From the NCBI GenBank assembly GCA_027577415.1, contig JANBQS010000004.1, positions 1 through 64,000 on the forward strand: DNA of 64,000 nucleotides, given 5' to 3'. Under the pieces are notes generated by a model that was given only the letters and a program-made list of their open reading frames with translations, had not been told where the DNA came from and made no database searches. The position numbers and the translations under genes are program-made. Source of the stretch: Coemansia sp. RSA 922. Its lineage: Eukaryota > Kickxellomycota > Kickxellomycetes > Kickxellales > Kickxellaceae. The first letter of the stretch is position 1. The number at the start of each line of letters is the position of its first letter. This document shows positions 61,640 through 64,000 of the stretch, piece by piece.

Positions 61640-63101
61640 AGCCCAGCTGGACTTGTTACATTCCACCAGCCGCAATCAGCTCGCCAGAAGCAGCTGCCGT
61701 CGCAGAGCCAACAGTCGCACTCCCGCTGTCGCTCTGGGGCAAGGTTACGGACCACAAAACCAAGAAATATCCTCGTCATCCCCACTTTTTATGGTAGACG
61801 ACCGGTTACAAGTGTCTCATCGACTGCTACCTAGATGATCTGGTTCTCCCAGACATCTCGGTTCTCCGGTTCTCAATGGACGCAGTCTTGTTTTTTTTTG
61901 TGCACGACTATACTCACCACATGTCTCAAGGTGATTTTGCCAAGACAATGCGTCCTTTTCTTCTACAATCCCACGACCAACTCTGTCAGTATAAGTGGTA
62001 GACAAAGCCTGCGACATCGTTGAGCCACTTGCAGAAACTTGTATAGACTAGATAGTACACTCTGTCAGCTCCAAAAAAACTCAAAATGAGCTGATCTCCG
62101 TAGGCAATACCCGCCTAATCAGTCATGTCTTGCGCCCTTCAGCGTTACGGATGGCAGAAAGGACGTGTTTTGCAAGCATGGGAATTGCAGAGCCAGATGC
62201 AGTGTATTGCCAAGCAGCTACTGTGGTGGTCTATGGCGTAGAACTTCTATGACTGACGTGTGCACCTTCAAGAGCATGGTAGAGACGGGTAATACAGGCA
62301 AGCAATATTTTTGCCAAGCTATGTGCTATGTGCTAAGCTCACTGACACTCGCAATTGACACAGATGCGCTGTGGCTATGGGGCTCGTGAAGAGGACAATA
62401 CTTGCGTGGACGAGTCAAGAGTGGTAGATGAGTCAGAATTGGAGCAGAATTCTGGGAGAGTTGCTCCCATTCAGCGCATCATTCAACACATTGTACCAAT
62501 GGTGTGTAGATATGGAGTGTGAGTCAACAGATGTAGTACAAGTGGGCGCAGCCATCCTTATTGCTGTGAACGCAGACAGCTGGAGACCTTGGGGCTGCAA
62601 CAGCAGCAGCAGTTATGTGGTCGTGATACTGTGCAAGTGGTCGATTCTACCCCCCAAGCACTTACTTTTACCCTGAGTTAACTAGCATCAGCGATGGACG
62701 ACATGCTGGCAAAGGCATGTGGAATACTCCGGTTGTCGCTGCAGTTGCTATGACATCGGATTCTAATAGTACGATGGGAGAAAGCACAGGTAAAACAGAC
62801 TGTCCCCCAAGCGACTGGTATAGCAGCGGTTGCTGCTGTCCTCACTAGACCTCGCTGATAGAGGCTACCAATGGAGCTTAGCGGTTGAAGTATCATTTGT
62901 GATGGCCTCTTGCGCCAGGGCCTCTCAGAACTGGCTGCTTCTGCGTACTTTAACCAATTAAGTAAAGACACCCTCAAACCCTCTAGTTACGCATGGAGCT
63001 ATTGGACAAAATGGTGTGCAGATAATGGCATAGATCCGTGTATAACGTCCAACGTGGATTCAGAGACCTTTATTTCAAGGGAGAGAGGAGTCGGAGCCTA
63101 A
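61640..63101 (+). mobile_element. Decayed DIRS-like (tyrosine recombinase) retroelement
   Basis: Reading three frames on the plus strand, remnants appear in the order expected for DIRS elements. A reverse-transcriptase YLDDLVL motif lies near 61,830. Traces of the following RT segment are at 61,890-61,990 (VHDYTHHMSQG, then FFYNPTTNSVS). An RNase-H-side WELQSQMQCIAKQLLWW lies at about 62,180-62,240. A weak RNase H motif lies at 62,350-62,390 (IDTDALWLWGS). The N-terminal DNA-binding region of a tyrosine recombinase is at 62,910-63,060 (LSELAASAYFNQLSKDTLKP, followed by SYWTKWCADNGIDPC). Many stops and frameshifts interrupt it. The recombinase catalytic domain (R-H-R-Y) is not visible. I find no terminal repeats. 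Confidence 0.55.
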
Positions 63102-63684
63102 GAAGAATATGAAAACACATCAGGTCATATTACCTTGGTCGATTATCGAAGGCTATCCACCGCTAAGAATTTGCAGCCATAGAGCAAGTAGTGCAAGAGC
63201 TGCCGAGAGTTTCTCCAATATGACATGATATATTTTAGAAACATACTAGTTGACATTCGTCGTGACTCTCTTGTTAAAGCTTGCACAGAGTGTACAGCAA
63301 CGCATAGATCCAAATCCATCCCGCCAAAGATGGTTACTGCGGCTAAATCGTGGTGCTCGTGTTGCTTTATACGAACTACTAAGATCTGCTCTACCATGAT
63401 GTTGCATTTCAATCCACCCAACGAAGACCGACAGCTGATCGACAGAGGACTAGCATTTCCGAAATGCATGACTTGTACTTGGTAGGCCTATGTAGGCCAA
63501 TCATATCTGGTGATCACAAACGTTCTGGTACCTTCCACGTGGCCCCGTGACTCACCTTGACAAGCAGCATGTATACATTTTTTTCTTCTAGCATAAACTC
63601 CTCCTCCTTTCGAAATTTTCGAAATTGAACAATTTACTACACCTACCCAAATTTTCTGCCTTGCCAACCACTTTTCTTATTGAA
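63102..63684. other. Intergenic and possible second element fragment
   Basis: A plus-strand stretch at about 63,225-63,485 holds a C-x2-C pair (KACTECTATHRSKS) like the zinc-binding region of retroelement integrases, but this is weak. The last 150 bp is the pyrimidine-rich leader of the following gene. Confidence 0.3.
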
Positions 63685-64000
63685 ATGACTTCTATACGAA
63701 TGAACACCGTTTCTTTTGCTACTCTTCTTAAGCTCGCCAACGAAAACACTGCGCTTGGCTTCTCTACCGAACATGACTTGAATTTGCAACTCGACCACGA
63801 CATTGTCGATATTACTACTACTGGCTTTAGTGATGTGGACTCTATATCGGGTCACTCGAGTGACAACGCGGATGTCTGGGAGGCAGACGAAGAGGACGAG
63901 TGCGCTGCTGTCATGCCGATTCCCTCGCAGGCGATCGATATTCCAGGAGCCAAAAAAGAGGAGGAGCAGCAGTCCGCGCAAAAGCTCGAGCGACGTGTGT
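63685..64000 (+). CDS. Acidic protein, 5' part only (continues past the window)
   Basis: The frame opens at the ATG at 63685 and is still open at the window edge after 105 codons. It starts MTSIRMNTVSFATLLKLANE and is Asp/Ser-rich, then acidic (WEADEEDECAAV, 70-82), then Glu/Gln/Lys-rich (KKEEEQQSAQKLERRV). The codon usage (C-rich third positions, GAC/CTC) is like that of other housekeeping genes here. No family visible in the available part. A coiled coil could begin at the end. Confidence 0.6.
   Translation, partial: MTSIRMNTVSFATLLKLANENTALGFSTEHDLNLQLDHDIVDITTTGFSDVDSISGHSSDNADVWEADEEDECAAVMPIPSQAIDIPGAKKEEEQQSAQKLERRV

Noticed and set aside
63225..63485. Zinc-binding (integrase-like) fragment downstream of the DIRS relic
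   Set aside because: Only a C-x2-C pair and loose context agree; no histidine pair and no neighbouring integrase core. Too weak to call.
1..64000. tRNA, rRNA or CRISPR features
   Set aside because: No cloverleaf with matching T-loop sequence, no rRNA core sequence, and no regularly spaced short repeats with unique spacers were found by reading.

Overview
The window is nuclear DNA of a filamentous or 'zygomycete'-type fungus. Supporting evidence: two family-2 chitin synthases, a DASH-complex Dam1 homologue, a Kre2/Mnt1-type (GT15) mannosyltransferase, a fungal-type aquaglyceroporin, and short spliceosomal introns (about 68-117 nt, GTAAGT/GTATGC-like donors, TAG acceptors). No bacterial-style operons are present. 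An early-diverging lineage such as Kickxellomycotina is my guess from gene style; the sequence alone does not prove it.

Layout. 1-2.8 kb: an F-box-like gene bracketed by two 147-bp direct repeats. 2.8-7.6 kb: a large protein with eight HMG-box-like repeats. 8.3-9.5 kb: two tandem MAPEG membrane proteins, divergent from a YbaK-type tRNA-deacylase gene that ends 8 bp from the end of a WDR59 (SEA/GATOR2) gene. 15.4-17.4 kb: a secreted tandem-repeat surface protein broken by a 98-N assembly gap. 18.9-22 kb: the AP-3 mu subunit between two paralogous small genes. 22.3-36 kb: two closely related chitin synthases enclosing PCNA (with a palindromic MluI-box promoter), a small orphan gene, an OB-fold-like candidate and an HSF-type regulator. 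36.9-46.5 kb: housekeeping genes DAM1, glyoxalase II, GT15 mannosyltransferase, TRAPPC11 and GID8, tightly packed. 46.6-58.2 kb: three paralogous 14-TM MFS exporters, with four tandem copies of an undescribed small-protein family between the second and third. 58.5-59.5 kb: aquaglyceroporin. 61.6-63.1 kb: a decayed tyrosine-recombinase (DIRS-like) retroelement. 63.7 kb to the window end: the start of an acidic protein that runs off the window.

Several genes share themes. AP-3, TRAPPC11 and GT15 act in Golgi and vesicle traffic. The chitin synthases, GT15 and the secreted repeat protein build the wall. WDR59 and GID8 belong to nutrient-response complexes. PCNA and DAM1 serve the cell cycle. The most novel element is the small-protein family: four tandem copies with their flanks at 51.1-56.3 kb, plus a fifth, divergent member at 28.8 kb. 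It shares a fixed-spacing motif that I cannot assign to any known domain.

Intron-exon joins were inferred by eye from splice consensus, frame and protein homology. They are firm for AP3M, GID8, GT15 and the HSF-like gene, and good for the HMG gene.
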